Part shown: positions 52,489 to 61,645 of the stretch, one piece after another | Position numbering within the stretch: position 1 is the stretch's first letter | How the letters are laid out: each line of letters opens with the position of its first letter | Assembly (NCBI GenBank): GCA_002369515.1 | Contig: DFFM01000018.1 | Location: 9,983 to 73,982, forward strand | Source of the DNA: Prevotella sp. UBA3776 | GTDB lineage: Bacteria > Bacteroidota > Bacteroidia > Bacteroidales > Bacteroidaceae | Direction: 5' to 3' | Length of the DNA: 64,000 nt | Notes under the pieces: generated by a model | Database searches by the model: none | What the model was told of the DNA's origin: nothing | The model's input: only the letters and a program-made list of their open reading frames with translations | Made by a program: the position numbers and the translations under genes

Positions 52489-52558
52489 GCCGTGAAATAA
52501 AAAAATATCTCCCGACGATAATTTTCTGTCGTCGGGAGATATTTTTTTATTTCACGGC
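52489..52558. repeat. Perfect 30-bp inverted repeat between divergent operons
   Basis: The left arm 52489-52518 and right arm 52529-52558 are exact reverse complements around a 10-base loop. Each arm runs from a GCCGTGAAAT end through an A/T tract to CTCCCGACGA. It has terminator-like T-runs on both strands, yet lies upstream of both flanking genes. Bases 52560-52720 of the same 456-base gap show only GC-rich sequence without features before the nuo promoter. Confidence 0.95.
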
Positions 52559-52722
52559 CAAGTGGTTTTCGTTCGTTGTGGCGGCTCCAGGGGGCCGCAT
52601 TGGCCGTTGGCCACCCGGCGAGGAAGCAGGAAATGTGCGGCAGATAAAATCCTACATTCCAAGTTTTTTGGCCGGACGGCCATTTTTTCTGTTTTTATGG
52701 CAGAAGTTCGGAAATAATGTTG

Positions 52723-52730
52723 TACCTTTG
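52723..52730 (+). promoter_or_regulatory. -7 promoter element of the nuo operon
   Basis: TACCTTTG at 52723-52730; leader about 65 bases to nuoA. No clean -33 TTTG. Confidence 0.6.
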
Positions 52731-52799
52731 CAGCATTAAAAGGCGGGAGCCTAATCGAATGCTTACTAAAGCACACAATTTTTATCAAAAAACATATAT

Positions 52800-53150
52800 A
52801 TGTATTTTACGTTGTTTATTACCGTCATTGTGACGGCTATTACGCTAGTGGTGGCAGCTTACGCTATTGCTAAGCTGATAGGTCCACGCTCATACAACAA
52901 GGTAAAAGGTGAACCCTACGAGTGCGGTATTCCCACTCGTGGCAGTTCGTGGTTGCCTGTGAGTGTGGGATTCTATCTGTTTGCCATCCTCTTCCTCATG
53001 TTTGATGTGGAAACTGTGTTTCTGTATCCATGGGCAGTGGTAGTGAAGGAGTTTGGTGGTGCAGCTCTGCTGAGCATCGGCTTCTTCTTGGTAGTACTTG
53101 TGTTTGGCCTGGCCTATGCTTGGCGGAAAGGAGCGCTCGAATGGAAATAA
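52800..53150 (+). CDS. nuoA: NADH-quinone oxidoreductase subunit A
   Basis: The 116-residue membrane protein has three hydrophobic segments. The family loop KGEPYECGIPTRGS contains the conserved Cys, and the second helix has LFLMFDVETVFLYPWA. First gene of the complex I operon; its end overlaps nuoB by ten bases. Confidence 0.97.
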   Translation: MYFTLFITVIVTAITLVVAAYAIAKLIGPRSYNKVKGEPYECGIPTRGSSWLPVSVGFYLFAILFLMFDVETVFLYPWAVVVKEFGGAALLSIGFFLVVLVFGLAYAWRKGALEWK

Positions 53151-53869
53151 AGCCGAAAATCAAGAGCATTCCCTACGGCGAGTGGAACGACAACGAGTCG
53201 TTGGAGAAGCTGGTTGACGAGCTCCACGAGGGCGGCGTCAACGTGGTGACAGGCTCGCTGGACAAACTCATCAACTGGGGTCGCGCCAACTCGCTGTGGT
53301 CGCTGACGTTTGCCACCTCGTGCTGTGGCATCGAGTTTATGGCTTGCGGCTGCTCGCGTTACGACTTTGCGCGTTTCGGTTTCGAGGTGACGCGCAACTC
53401 TCCCCGTCAGGCCGACCTCATCATGTGCGCCGGTACCATCACCCACAAGATGGCTCCCGCGCTGAAGCGCCTGTACGACGAGATGGCCGAGCCTAAGTAT
53501 GTCATCGCCGTGGGTGGCTGTGCCATCAGTGGCGGCCCGTTCAAGTCGAGCTACCACGTGGTGAAGGGCATCGAGGAGATTGTTCCCGTGGATGTGTTCA
53601 TCCCCGGTTGTCCCCCGCGTCCCGAGGCCATCATGTATGGCATGATGCAGCTGCAGCGCAAGGTGAAGATCGAGAAATTCTTCGGCGGAGTGAATCACAA
53701 GCAGAACCGCGATGAACGTCAGCTCGGCGTTTCGAACGAGGAGCTCACGGCGCGCCGTCTGGGCGACCGCCGCAGGGAACCCATCGTGGTGACGCATGTG
53801 CCCGAGGAGTTTGTTGAGGAACTGAAGAAAGAAAAGGTTGAAGTAACGAAGAAGGAGGAGCAGGCATGA
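53141..53869 (+). CDS. nuoB: NADH-quinone oxidoreductase subunit B
   Basis: The 242-residue product holds the N2 cluster: cysteines in ATSCCGIEFMACG, VGGCAISGG and PGCPPRPEA. It has an extra charged C-terminal tail (KEKVEVTKKEEQA). ATG 53141 was chosen because the longer frame is nuoA shadow. Confidence 0.96.
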   Translation: MEIKPKIKSIPYGEWNDNESLEKLVDELHEGGVNVVTGSLDKLINWGRANSLWSLTFATSCCGIEFMACGCSRYDFARFGFEVTRNSPRQADLIMCAGTITHKMAPALKRLYDEMAEPKYVIAVGGCAISGGPFKSSYHVVKGIEEIVPVDVFIPGCPPRPEAIMYGMMQLQRKVKIEKFFGGVNHKQNRDERQLGVSNEELTARRLGDRRREPIVVTHVPEEFVEELKKEKVEVTKKEEQA

Positions 53870-55479
53870 AATTAGAGTTCTTATCATTCCCGTTTGACAA
53901 GTTCGCCAAGGAAATGCGGAACTTGAAGGAGCAGAAGGGCTTCGACTATCTGGTGACCATCGTCGGCGAGGACTTCGGCGGCGAAGAGGGGCTGGGATGT
54001 ATCTACATTCTGGAAAACTCGCAGAGCCACGAGCGCTGTTCGGTGAAGATGCTGGCGCGCACACAGGTTTGCGGCGACGGACTGGCCTCTAACGGCACCG
54101 GCGAAACCGACGGCCTGCTGACACCCTATATTCCCTCGGTGATTGACATTTGGCACGTGGCCAACCTGCTGGAGCGCGAGGTATATGACTTCTTTGGCAT
54201 CGTCTTCCTGGGCCATCCCGACATGCGCCGCCTGTTCCTGCGCAGCGACTTCAAGGGATTCCCCTTCCGCAAGGACTGGAAGTTCAACGACGAATATACG
54301 CTCGACGACGACGTGGAGCCCGACTACGGACTGGAGTATTATCTGGACAAGGACGGCAACTTGCAGTCGAAGCAGAACGCCCTGTTCGGCGAGAACGACT
54401 ATGTGATGAACATCGGCCCGCAGCACCCCTCCACCCACGGAGTGCTCCGCCTGCAGACTGTGCTCGACGGCGAGACGGTGAAGCGCGTCTATCCCCATTT
54501 GGGATACATTCACCGTGGCATCGAAAAGATGTGCGAGAGCTACACCTATCCGCAGACCTTGGCTTTAACCGACCGTCTTAACTACCTGAGCGCCATGATG
54601 CACCGCCATGCACTGGTGGGTGTGATTGAGGAAGGCATGGGCATCGAACTGACCGACCGCATCAAGTACATCCGCACCATCATGGACGAGCTGCAGCGCA
54701 TCAACTCGCACCTGCTCTACGTGGGCTGCTGCGCGCAGGACATGGGCGCGCTCACCGCGTTCCTCTATTCCATGCGCGACCGCGAGCATGTGCTCAACTG
54801 CATGGAGGAGACCACGGGCGGACGACTCATACAGAACTATTACAGAATAGGTGGTCTGCAGGACGACATCGACCCCAACTTCGTGAAGAACGTGAAGGAT
54901 CTCATCAAGTACATGAAGCCCATCATTCAGGAGTACGTCGATGTGTTTGGCGACAACATCATCACCCACAACCGTTTCGAGAACGTGGGCCCCATGAGTC
55001 TGGAAGACTGCATCTCGTATGCCGTGACCGGCCCCGCCGGACGCGCCTCGGGATGGAAGAACGATGTGCGCAAGAACCATCCTTACGACATGTACGACAA
55101 AGTGGAGTGGGAGCAGGTCACCATGACCGGCTGCGACACCATGGACCGCTACACCTGCCACATCAAGGAGATGTATCAGAGCCTGGCCATCATCGAGCAG
55201 CTCATCGACAACATCCCCGAGGGTGAGTTCTACCTGAAGCAGAAGCCCATCATCAAGGTGCCCGAGGGACAGTGGTACTTCTCGGTTGAAGGCGCCAGCG
55301 GTGAGTTTGGCGTCTATCTCGACTCGCGCGGCGACAAGAGTCCTTACCGTCTGAAGATGCGCCCCATGGGCCTCTCGCTCACCGGTGCGCTCGACCCCAT
55401 GCTGCGCGGCCAGAAGATAGCCGACCTCGTGGCCACGGGTGCCGCTATAGACTTCGTTATTCCCGATATCGACAGATAG
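53866..55479 (+). CDS. nuoCD: NADH-quinone oxidoreductase subunits C and D, fused
   Basis: The product is 537 residues. NuoC-like residues are about 1-150 (DIWHVANLLEREVYDFFGI, DFKGFPFRKDW); NuoD-like from about 178 (NIGPQHPSTHGVLRL, GYIHRGIEKMCE, ending MLRGQKIADLVATGAAIDFV). The fusion is common in some bacteria including Bacteroidetes. The start overlaps nuoB by four bases. Confidence 0.96.
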   Translation: MKLEFLSFPFDKFAKEMRNLKEQKGFDYLVTIVGEDFGGEEGLGCIYILENSQSHERCSVKMLARTQVCGDGLASNGTGETDGLLTPYIPSVIDIWHVANLLEREVYDFFGIVFLGHPDMRRLFLRSDFKGFPFRKDWKFNDEYTLDDDVEPDYGLEYYLDKDGNLQSKQNALFGENDYVMNIGPQHPSTHGVLRLQTVLDGETVKRVYPHLGYIHRGIEKMCESYTYPQTLALTDRLNYLSAMMHRHALVGVIEEGMGIELTDRIKYIRTIMDELQRINSHLLYVGCCAQDMGALTAFLYSMRDREHVLNCMEETTGGRLIQNYYRIGGLQDDIDPNFVKNVKDLIKYMKPIIQEYVDVFGDNIITHNRFENVGPMSLEDCISYAVTGPAGRASGWKNDVRKNHPYDMYDKVEWEQVTMTGCDTMDRYTCHIKEMYQSLAIIEQLIDNIPEGEFYLKQKPIIKVPEGQWYFSVEGASGEFGVYLDSRGDKSPYRLKMRPMGLSLTGALDPMLRGQKIADLVATGAAIDFVIPDIDR

Positions 55480-55494
55480 AACAAGTAGAAAAAG

Positions 55495-55566
55495 ATGAAA
55501 AGAATAAAGGAATGGATTGAGGATGCTCTCAACGCCCTTTCATTGATTCTTGCATTCTTGAAATAA
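55495..55566 (+). CDS. Possible 23-residue peptide between nuoCD and nuoH
   Basis: ATG 55495 opens a frame MKRIKEWIEDALNALSLILA ending FLK and TAA. It would form an amphipathic to hydrophobic helix. It lies in the only real gap of the operon (102 bases). It may be an accident of sequence. Confidence 0.3.
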   Translation: MKRIKEWIEDALNALSLILAFLK

Positions 55567-55581
55567 AAAAGAATAAGCATT

Positions 55582-56667
55582 ATGTTTGATTTTTCGATAG
55601 TAACACAATGGTTCGACACCCTCCTGCGCCAGACGCTGGGGTTGGGGGATTTCTGGTCGATATTGATTGAGTGTGTACTGGTGGGTGCCATCATCCTTAC
55701 GGGATATGCGCTCATTGCCATCGCACTGATATTCATGGAGCGCAAGGTCTGCGCCTACTTCCAGTGCCGTCTGGGCCCGATGCGCGTAGGCTACTGGGGC
55801 TTGCTTCAGGTGTTTGCCGACGTGCTGAAGATGCTCATCAAGGAGATCTTCTTCGTCGATAGGGCCGACAAGCTGCTCTACATCATTGCTCCTCTGCTGG
55901 TGATCATGGGTTCGGTGGGAGCCTTCTCGTTCCTTCCGTGGAACAAGGGAGCCGTGGTGCTCGACTTCAATGTGGGCATCTTCCTTCTGACAGCCATTTC
56001 GTCCATCGGCGTGGTGGGCATCTTCCTCGCCGGTTGGGGCTCGAACAACAAGTATTCGGTGGTTTCGGCCATGCGTGGTGCCGTGCAGATGATATCCTAC
56101 GAGATTTCGCTCTGCCTCTGCCTCATCACAGCCGTCATCCTGACGGGTACGCTGCAGATTTCGGGCATCGTCGAGGCACAGAAGGACTCGTGGCTCATCT
56201 TCAAGGGCTTTGCCGCCATTCCGGCCATCATCGCTTTCCTGATATTCCTCGTTGCCGGCAACGCCGAGGCCAACCGTGGCCCGTTCGACATGGCCGAGGC
56301 CGAGAGCGAACTCACCGCTGGTCACCACACCGAGTACAGCGGCATGGGCTTCGGATTCTTCTATTTGGCTGAGTTCCTCAACCTGTTCATCATTGCCGGC
56401 GTGGCCGCCACTGTGTTCCTGGGCGGATGGATGCCATTCCACATCAAGGGGCTCGACGGTTTCAACAGCGTGATGGACTTCATTCCCGGAATCGTTTGGT
56501 TCATGGGCAAAACCTTTGCCCTGGTGTGGCTGCTGATGTGGATAAAGTGGACTTTCCCCCGTCTGCGCATTGACCAGATACTGAAACTGGAGTGGAAATA
56601 TCTCATGCCCGCTTCGCTCATCAACCTGGTGCTGATGACCGTGGCAGTGGCCTTGTGCCAATCTTAA
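55582..56667 (+). CDS. nuoH: NADH-quinone oxidoreductase subunit H
   Basis: The 361-residue membrane protein has family blocks ERKVCAYFQCRLGPMRVG (quinone site region), EVNRGPFD-like EANRGPFDMAEAESELTAGH and TLVWLLMWIKWTFPRLRIDQ. Confidence 0.96.
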   Translation: MFDFSIVTQWFDTLLRQTLGLGDFWSILIECVLVGAIILTGYALIAIALIFMERKVCAYFQCRLGPMRVGYWGLLQVFADVLKMLIKEIFFVDRADKLLYIIAPLLVIMGSVGAFSFLPWNKGAVVLDFNVGIFLLTAISSIGVVGIFLAGWGSNNKYSVVSAMRGAVQMISYEISLCLCLITAVILTGTLQISGIVEAQKDSWLIFKGFAAIPAIIAFLIFLVAGNAEANRGPFDMAEAESELTAGHHTEYSGMGFGFFYLAEFLNLFIIAGVAATVFLGGWMPFHIKGLDGFNSVMDFIPGIVWFMGKTFALVWLLMWIKWTFPRLRIDQILKLEWKYLMPASLINLVLMTVAVALCQS

Positions 56668-56700
56668 AACAGTTAAGCAATTCCAACAGAAGAAATAAGA

Positions 56701-57246
56701 ATGGAAAACAATCAATCATATTTCGGAGAACTCGGACACGGCATCAAGACACTTGCCACGGGTATGAAGATCACCTGGAAAGAGTATTTCAAGGACTTCT
56801 TCACCAACAAGTCAACGGAGCAGTATCCCGAGAACCGCAAGACCACGCTGCACGTGGCCAAACGCCATCGCGGGCGACTCGTGTTCAAACGCGATGAGAA
56901 CGGCAACTACAAGTGTACGGCTTGCACATTATGCGAAAAGACCTGCCCCAACGGCACCATCAACATTAAGACCGAAATGGTGACCGACGAGGCAACAGGC
57001 AAGAAGAAGCGCCGCTTGGTGGACTACCAGTACGATCTGGGCGACTGCATGTTCTGTCAGCTCTGCACCAACGCTTGCAACTTCGACGCCATCGAGTTTA
57101 CAAACGATTTCGAAAACGCCGTGTTCGACCGCAACAAACTGGTTCTGCACCTTGACAAGGAGGTCTATGACGGCGGCTCGCTGCCCAATCTGCGCGATGG
57201 CGGCGCACCTTTCGAAGTAGGTAAGTTTAACACCAAAACAAAATAA
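56701..57246 (+). CDS. nuoI: NADH-quinone oxidoreductase subunit I
   Basis: The 181-residue ferredoxin-type subunit carries two [4Fe-4S] motifs, CTACTLCEKTCP and CMFCQLCTNACN. It passes electrons to NuoB. Confidence 0.96.
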   Translation: MENNQSYFGELGHGIKTLATGMKITWKEYFKDFFTNKSTEQYPENRKTTLHVAKRHRGRLVFKRDENGNYKCTACTLCEKTCPNGTINIKTEMVTDEATGKKKRRLVDYQYDLGDCMFCQLCTNACNFDAIEFTNDFENAVFDRNKLVLHLDKEVYDGGSLPNLRDGGAPFEVGKFNTKTK

Positions 57247-57262
57247 AGGAGGCAGAAACGTT

Positions 57263-57775
57263 ATGGCTAATTATATTGTATTTGCACTTCTTGCTGTTGT
57301 CATTCTCGGCTCTGCCGTGATGTGTGTGACAACGAAGCGCATCATGCGGGCAGCCACATTCCTGCTGTTCGTCTTGTTTGGTATCGCAGGCATTTATTTC
57401 CTGCTCGACTACACATTCCTGGGTGCAGCCCAAATCAGCATCTATGCGGGCGGCGTCACCATGATCTATGTGTTTGCCATCCAGCTGGTCAACAAACGCA
57501 CCCTTCAAGGAATGGTTGAACGTATGAAAGGCAGCCGTGTGCTCTTCGGGGCGTTCATGGCACTGCTTGGATTGGCAGTGACGGTGGTGGTGTTCATGAA
57601 GAACATGTTCATCGACATGTCGGCCAATCTGGCCGATGCCGAGGTTCCCATGAAGGAAATCGGAACGGCGCTGGTGGGTTCGGAGAAGTATCAGTATGTG
57701 CTTCCCTTCGAGTTCATCTCGGTGTTCCTCTTGGCATGTATCATTGGTGGAATCGTCATTTCAAGAAAGGAGTAA
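57263..57775 (+). CDS. nuoJ: NADH-quinone oxidoreductase subunit J
   Basis: The 170-residue membrane protein has the family YAGGVTMIYVFAIQLVNK-type segment (GAAQISIYAGGVTMIYVF) and a final helix (FEFISVFLLACIIGGIVIS). Confidence 0.95.
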   Translation: MANYIVFALLAVVILGSAVMCVTTKRIMRAATFLLFVLFGIAGIYFLLDYTFLGAAQISIYAGGVTMIYVFAIQLVNKRTLQGMVERMKGSRVLFGAFMALLGLAVTVVVFMKNMFIDMSANLADAEVPMKEIGTALVGSEKYQYVLPFEFISVFLLACIIGGIVISRKE

Positions 57776-57783
57776 GAAAGAGT

Positions 57784-58092
57784 ATGGTACCAGTAGAATT
57801 TTTCTTTGTGCTGAGCGCACTGTTGTTCTTCATTGGCGTTTTCGGGTTCGTCACTCGTCGCAACCTGATTGCCATGCTCATCTCCACTGAGCTCATCCTG
57901 AATGCTGTGGACATCAATTTCGCCGCGTTCAACCGTCTGCTTTATCCCGGGCAGCTCGAGGGTTTCTTCTTCACGCTGTTTGCCATGGGTGTGGCCGCTG
58001 CCGAGACAGCCGTGGCGATAGCTATAATCATCAACGTTTACCGCAACTTCAAGAGTGATCAGGTGAACAGTATTGAAAACATGAAATGGTAA
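57784..58092 (+). CDS. nuoK: NADH-quinone oxidoreductase subunit K
   Basis: The 102-residue, three-helix protein has LIAMLISTELILNAVDINF and GVAAAETAVAIAIIINVY, including the conserved Glu residues of the proton path. ATG 57784 follows nuoJ by eight bases. Confidence 0.96.
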   Translation: MVPVEFFFVLSALLFFIGVFGFVTRRNLIAMLISTELILNAVDINFAAFNRLLYPGQLEGFFFTLFAMGVAAAETAVAIAIIINVYRNFKSDQVNSIENMKW

Positions 58093-58099
58093 TTAAGAG

Positions 58100-60079
58100 A
58101 TGGATTACGGATATACATTTTTAATACTCCTTCTGCCTGCACTCTCGTTCCTCATTTTGGGACTTTGCGGTATGAAGATGTCGCACAAAGCCGCAGGCCT
58201 TGTCGGCACGACCTCGTTGGGTATAGTGACCATACTGTCTTACCTCACGGCCATCAGCTATTTCACGGCTGGGCGAGGTGCTGACGGTACGTTTACAACC
58301 CTCGTTCCTTACAACTTCACATGGCTGCCGATGGGACGGCTGCATTTTGACATGGGCATTCTGCTCGACCCGATTTCGGTGGTGATGCTCATCGTCATCT
58401 CTACGGTCAGCCTGATGGTTCATATCTATTCGTTTGGCTACATGCACGGCGAGAAAGGTTTCCAGCGCTACTACGCATTCCTCTCGCTGTTCACCATGTC
58501 GATGCTTGGACTGGTGGTGGCAACCAACATCTTCCAGATGTATCTGTTCTGGGAGCTGGTGGGCGTTTCTTCCTATTTGCTCATTGGTTTCTACTATCCG
58601 TTGGGCGCTGCCGTTGCCGCATCGAAGAAGGCTTTCATCGTGACTCGCTTTGCAGACATGTTCTTCCTCATCGGAATCTTGATTTTCGGCTACTACACGG
58701 GTTCGTTCAGCTTCTCCTTTGCGGGCAACATCGAGATGGGTGCCTGCGCGGCACCGTTCGCCACATGCAATGCCGGGCGCGTAGCGGCCATGAGCGGTTT
58801 CATCCTTCCCACGGCGTTGGTGCTGATGTTCATCGGTGGTGCCGGTAAGAGTGCCATGTTCCCCTTGCACATCTGGCTGCCCGATGCCATGGAAGGCCCC
58901 ACGCCTGTTTCGGCCTTGATTCACGCCGCCACCATGGTGGTTGCCGGTGTCTATCAGGTGGCTCGCATGTTCCCGCTTTGGATTGAGTATGCCCCGCAGG
59001 CCATGAGCGTCATCGTGTGGGTGGGTGTCATCACGGCTTTCTATGCCGCTGCCGTGGCATGCGCTCAGAGCGACATCAAGCGTGTGCTGGCATTCTCCAC
59101 CATTTCGCAGATTGCCTTCATGATGGTAGCCCTCGGCGTTTGTCTGCCTGGTCACCACGGCGCCGTGCTCGACAACCATGCCCAGCTGGGCTACATGGCT
59201 GGTATGTTCCACCTGTTCACTCACGCCATGTTCAAGGCTTGCCTCTTCTTGGGAGCCGGTTGCATCATCCACGCCGTCCATTCCAACGAAATGTCCATGA
59301 TGGGCGGGCTGCGCAAGTACATGCCCATCACCCACATCACTTTCCTCATCAGCTGTTTGGCCATTGCGGGCATCCCTCCGTTCTCGGGATTCTTCTCGAA
59401 GGACGAGATTCTCACCGCCTGCATGCAGTACAGTCCTGTGGTGGGATGGATCATGACCGGTGTGGCAGCCATGACGGCGTTCTACATGTTCCGTCTGTAC
59501 TATGGCATTTTCTGGGGTACTGAAAACAAGGAGGCTCACGAGCACCACACTCCCCACGAGGCTCCTTGGACCATGACCCTTCCTCTCATTGTTCTCTCTG
59601 TGATTACGATTGTTTGCGGTTGGCTGCCCCTGGGTGGCAACTGGATGCCTTTTGGCCATTTCGTCAGCGCAAGCGGCCAGGCTTACGACATCCATCTCGA
59701 CATGTCGGTAGCCATCACCAGCGTGGTGATTGCCATTGCCAGCATTGCGCTCGCCACCTATATATATAAAGGTGAGCAGCAGCCCATTGCCGACATGCTC
59801 TACAAGCGCTTCCCCCGTTTGCACCGTGCAGCCTACAAGCGTTTCTATCAGGACGAAATCTGGCAGTTTGTCACTCACAAGATCATCTTCCGTTGCGTTT
59901 CGCGTCCCATTGCATGGTTCGACCGTCATGTCATCGACGGAACCTTCAACTTCTCGGCTTGGGGAGCCAACGAGGCCGGCGAAAGCCTGCGTCCGTGGCA
60001 GAGCGGCGATGTGCGCCAGTATGCCGTTTGGTTCCTTACGGGTACGGTGGCATTGACATTGATACTGCTCGCGTTGTAA
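58100..60079 (+). CDS. nuoL: NADH-quinone oxidoreductase subunit L
   Basis: The 659-residue antiporter-like subunit has about 16 helices. Core signatures include FWELVGVSSYLLIGFYY, GKSAMFPLHIWLPDAMEGPT and HAATMVVAGVYQVAR. The long lateral C-terminal helix region is present. Confidence 0.97.
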   Translation: MDYGYTFLILLLPALSFLILGLCGMKMSHKAAGLVGTTSLGIVTILSYLTAISYFTAGRGADGTFTTLVPYNFTWLPMGRLHFDMGILLDPISVVMLIVISTVSLMVHIYSFGYMHGEKGFQRYYAFLSLFTMSMLGLVVATNIFQMYLFWELVGVSSYLLIGFYYPLGAAVAASKKAFIVTRFADMFFLIGILIFGYYTGSFSFSFAGNIEMGACAAPFATCNAGRVAAMSGFILPTALVLMFIGGAGKSAMFPLHIWLPDAMEGPTPVSALIHAATMVVAGVYQVARMFPLWIEYAPQAMSVIVWVGVITAFYAAAVACAQSDIKRVLAFSTISQIAFMMVALGVCLPGHHGAVLDNHAQLGYMAGMFHLFTHAMFKACLFLGAGCIIHAVHSNEMSMMGGLRKYMPITHITFLISCLAIAGIPPFSGFFSKDEILTACMQYSPVVGWIMTGVAAMTAFYMFRLYYGIFWGTENKEAHEHHTPHEAPWTMTLPLIVLSVITIVCGWLPLGGNWMPFGHFVSASGQAYDIHLDMSVAITSVVIAIASIALATYIYKGEQQPIADMLYKRFPRLHRAAYKRFYQDEIWQFVTHKIIFRCVSRPIAWFDRHVIDGTFNFSAWGANEAGESLRPWQSGDVRQYAVWFLTGTVALTLILLAL

Positions 60080-60124
60080 TAGGAAAAACAGAAAACGTAA
60101 ATTCTCAAATTGTAAATTACAGAT

Positions 60125-61624
60125 ATGAATATATTAAGTCTATTCGTAGTTATACCCGCACTCATGCTGGTTGGCTTGTGGCTCAGCCGCAATCTCAATC
60201 AGGTGCGTGGTGTGATGGTAGCGGGCTCGTCGTGTCTGCTGGCACTCTCCGTATGGCTGACCATCTATTTTGTTCAGCAGCGCGCTGCCGGCAACAACGA
60301 TGTCATGCTGCTGGCTGCCAGCACACCTTGGTTCAAGCCTTTGAACATTGCCTACTCGGTGGGCGTCGATGGCATTTCGGTGGTCATGTTGCTGCTCTCG
60401 AGCATCATCGTCTTCACCGGTACGTTTGCTTCGTGGCAGCTCAAACCGCTCACCAAGGAGTATTTCCTTTGGTTCACGTTGCTGTCAACGGGCGTTTTCG
60501 GATTCTTCATTTGCACCGACCTGTTCACCATGTTCATGTTCTACGAGGTGGCGCTCATCCCGATGTATCTGCTCATTGGTGTTTGGGGTAGTGGTGCCAA
60601 GGAATATGCTGCCATGAAGCTGACGCTCATGCTCATGGGAGGTTCCGCCCTGCTCATCATAGGCATTCTGGGCATCTACTTCTTCAGTGGTGCCACCACC
60701 ATGAACGTGACGGCCATAGCCGCCATGCACAACATTCCGGTGGAGATACAGAAGATTTTCTTCCCCTTCATCTTCATTGGATTCGGTGTGCTGGGCGCCA
60801 TGTTCCCGTTCCACACTTGGTCTCCCGACGGTCATGCTTCGGCCCCCACGGCAGTGTCGATGCTCCATGCCGGCGTGCTGATGAAGCTGGGAGGCTACGG
60901 CTGCTTCCGCGTGGCTATGTACTTGCTGCCCGACGCCGCCCGTGAACTCTCTTGGATTTTCCTCATCCTTACCACCATTTCGGTGGTCTATGGAGCCCTT
61001 TCGGCTTGTGTGCAGACCGACCTCAAGTACATCAATGCCTACTCGTCGGTGAGCCACTGCGGACTGGTGCTCTTTGCGCTGCTCATGATGACCAACACCG
61101 CCTGTACGGGAGCCATCATTCAGATGCTCTCTCACGGATTGATGACAGCTCTGTTCTTCGCCCTCATCGGTATGATTTACGGGCGCACCCACACGCGCGA
61201 CGTGCGGCGGTTGGGTGGACTGATGAAGATCATGCCCTTCCTGGGCGTGGGCTACGTCATTGCCGGTTTGGCTAACCTCGGATTGCCGGGCTTCTCTGGG
61301 TTCGCTGCCGAGATGACCATCTTTGTGGGTTCGTTTGCCAACAACGACACCTTCCACCGTGTTTGTACCATCATTGCCTGTACCAGCATTGTTGCCACGG
61401 CCGTGTTCATCCTGCGCGTGGTTGGTAAGATTCTCTATGGCAAAGTGGCCGATCCTCACTATGAGCATCTGACCGACGCCACTTGGGACGAGCGTGTAGC
61501 CGTCTGCTGTCTTATCTTCTGTGTGGCCGGTCTGGGTCTGTTCCCCTTGTGGGCCAGCAATGTCATCAGTGATGCCGTGCTCCCCATCCTGACGGTTGTT
61601 AATCCTGCATACGCTAACATTTAA
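60125..61624 (+). CDS. nuoM: NADH-quinone oxidoreductase subunit M
   Basis: The 499-residue antiporter-like subunit has FMFYEVALIPMYLLIGVWG, FPFHTWSPDGHASAPTAVSM and KLGGYGCFRVA. Confidence 0.97.
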   Translation: MNILSLFVVIPALMLVGLWLSRNLNQVRGVMVAGSSCLLALSVWLTIYFVQQRAAGNNDVMLLAASTPWFKPLNIAYSVGVDGISVVMLLLSSIIVFTGTFASWQLKPLTKEYFLWFTLLSTGVFGFFICTDLFTMFMFYEVALIPMYLLIGVWGSGAKEYAAMKLTLMLMGGSALLIIGILGIYFFSGATTMNVTAIAAMHNIPVEIQKIFFPFIFIGFGVLGAMFPFHTWSPDGHASAPTAVSMLHAGVLMKLGGYGCFRVAMYLLPDAARELSWIFLILTTISVVYGALSACVQTDLKYINAYSSVSHCGLVLFALLMMTNTACTGAIIQMLSHGLMTALFFALIGMIYGRTHTRDVRRLGGLMKIMPFLGVGYVIAGLANLGLPGFSGFAAEMTIFVGSFANNDTFHRVCTIIACTSIVATAVFILRVVGKILYGKVADPHYEHLTDATWDERVAVCCLIFCVAGLGLFPLWASNVISDAVLPILTVVNPAYANI

Positions 61625-61645
61625 TCAAGAAGGAGAAAAAGAAAA

